Positions 29,766 through 30,334 of a stretch of DNA of 30,334 nucleotides are shown here, in pieces; position 1 is the first letter of the stretch, and each line of letters opens with the position of its first letter. A program made the position numbers and the translations under genes. The notes under the pieces were generated by a model. The model was not told the DNA's origin. It did no database searches and worked only from the letters and a program-made list of their open reading frames with translations. The DNA is from Fragilariopsis cylindrus CCMP1102 (lineage: Eukaryota; Bacillariophyta; Bacillariophyceae; Bacillariales; Bacillariaceae). The stretch covers positions 1 to 30,334 of the forward strand of contig FMBT01000045.1 of NCBI GenBank assembly GCA_900095095.1, read 5' to 3'.

Positions 29766-30334
29766 TTATAAACGAAATTCAGGTTTGTTCAGGTCAATCA
29801 TTCCTGGAATTGAAGGAGAAACTTCATCGAATGAACCTGTTCCTGGTATACCGACAGTAGAACCTAACCAACCTGGACCGAGTATATAATTCATACCAAG
29901 AAAAAATACGATCAGTCCTGCCAATATATAGGTAAATATGCTTATGCCAAGCAACTGCATGTTTCAAAACAAGACAACGCAAAAAAATTTGGAGATAGCA
30001 ATGTAGTAAGAAATCGAAGAAATAAGATAGTTCATCCATTTTGACGCGTAGCTAGAACCGAATGAATCATGTTACTAATACCATCAACGATAATGATAGC
30101 GCATTAATATCATGATTGATTATGAATTTTATCAGACAAAAAAGATCAATTAATGATTTGTTTGCGACACCGAATATGTTGACACAAAATAGAGAAAAAA
30201 ACTAACTAACCTCTTTCATGATATTAAATTCGCTTGGTTGTCCTTCTTTTACTTCTTCCAACATGGTATCATCCATTTCTTGAATTTCACCATCGAAATC
30301 AAAATATTCACCATACCCATCATCATCGTTATTT
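29766..30334 (-). CDS. Acidic single-TM protein, unknown, 5' part beyond the window
   Basis: Two exons are visible. 30334-30211 is open from the edge and ends MKE before donor GTTAGT. 29954-29766 starts after acceptor CATGCAG. Both join in phase 0, and the intron is 255 bases. The first visible exon is very acidic (D/E-rich: DDDGYGEYFDFDGEIQEMDD) and would face the cytosol. The second begins with a hydrophobic helix (LLGISIFTYILAGLIVFFLG), then NYILGPGWLG and a short P/G/S tail ending PEFRL. This suggests a membrane protein with one C-terminal TM segment. The ATG at 29960 lies just inside the intron and should not be read as the start. I do not recognise the family; GPGWLG may be a conserved landmark for searching. 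Confidence 0.6.

Noticed and set aside
1..30334. tRNA, rRNA or snRNA genes
   Set aside because: Isolated GTTCGAA-like strings were checked (for example near 16567 and 7557) but no cloverleaf arms could be drawn around them.

Overview
This window reads as nuclear DNA of a photosynthetic stramenopile, most likely a diatom. Genes are interrupted by GT-AG introns of roughly 90-350 bases. The genes are nucleus-encoded eukaryotic housekeeping functions: uL4, Nup85, PP2A, RNase P p30, CDC26 and MPP6. Two enzymes carry presequences that look like the bipartite signal plus transit type, with an A-F junction, used for secondary plastids. One decayed element resembles the RNase H retroelements of diatom genomes. 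The DNA is AT-rich, with many GAT/CAT/AAC codon repeats that encode D/N/S/Q tracts. The organism call is inference.

Layout: (1) 1-423 (+), 3' end of an MPP6-like nuclear exosome cofactor. (2) 663-1982 (-), two-exon HAD-family hydrolase. (3) 3359-8116 (-), long multi-exon Rad5/HLTF-type SNF2 ATPase. It has a 14-nt micro-exon inside a conserved helicase motif and a cluster of single-base frame breaks. (4) about 8971-10070 (+), decayed RNase H and zinc-knuckle retroelement. (5) 11478-12824 (-), eight-repeat beta-propeller protein, and 13292-14344 (+), Fe(II)/2-oxoglutarate-type dioxygenase, head to head. (6) 14941-15720 (-), piggyBac transposase relic, next to 15723-16061 (-), a GC-rich three-TM small protein. 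(7) 16645-19486 (+), Nup85. (8) 19811-20965 (-), ribosomal protein uL4, divergent from 21340-22378 (+), an RluE-like pseudouridine synthase. (9) 22684-24125 (-), PP2A catalytic subunit in three exons. (10) 25499-27145 (+), kynurenine-type aminotransferase with an apparent plastid presequence. (11) 27306-28490 (-), RNase P/MRP p30, head to head with 28761-29255 (+), the APC/C subunit CDC26. (12) 29766 to the right edge (-), 3' part of an acidic, single-TM protein.

The genes do not form a pathway or operon; this is ordinary gene-dense eukaryotic chromosome with two transposon scars. I found no CRISPR array, tRNA, rRNA or convincing new defence-like system. The observations most worth following are the frame-broken SNF2 gene with its micro-exon, the eight-repeat propeller beside a dioxygenase, and the GC-rich membrane ORF next to the piggyBac relic. 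Intron and exon borders were placed by hand from splice consensus, reading phase and protein-family continuity.
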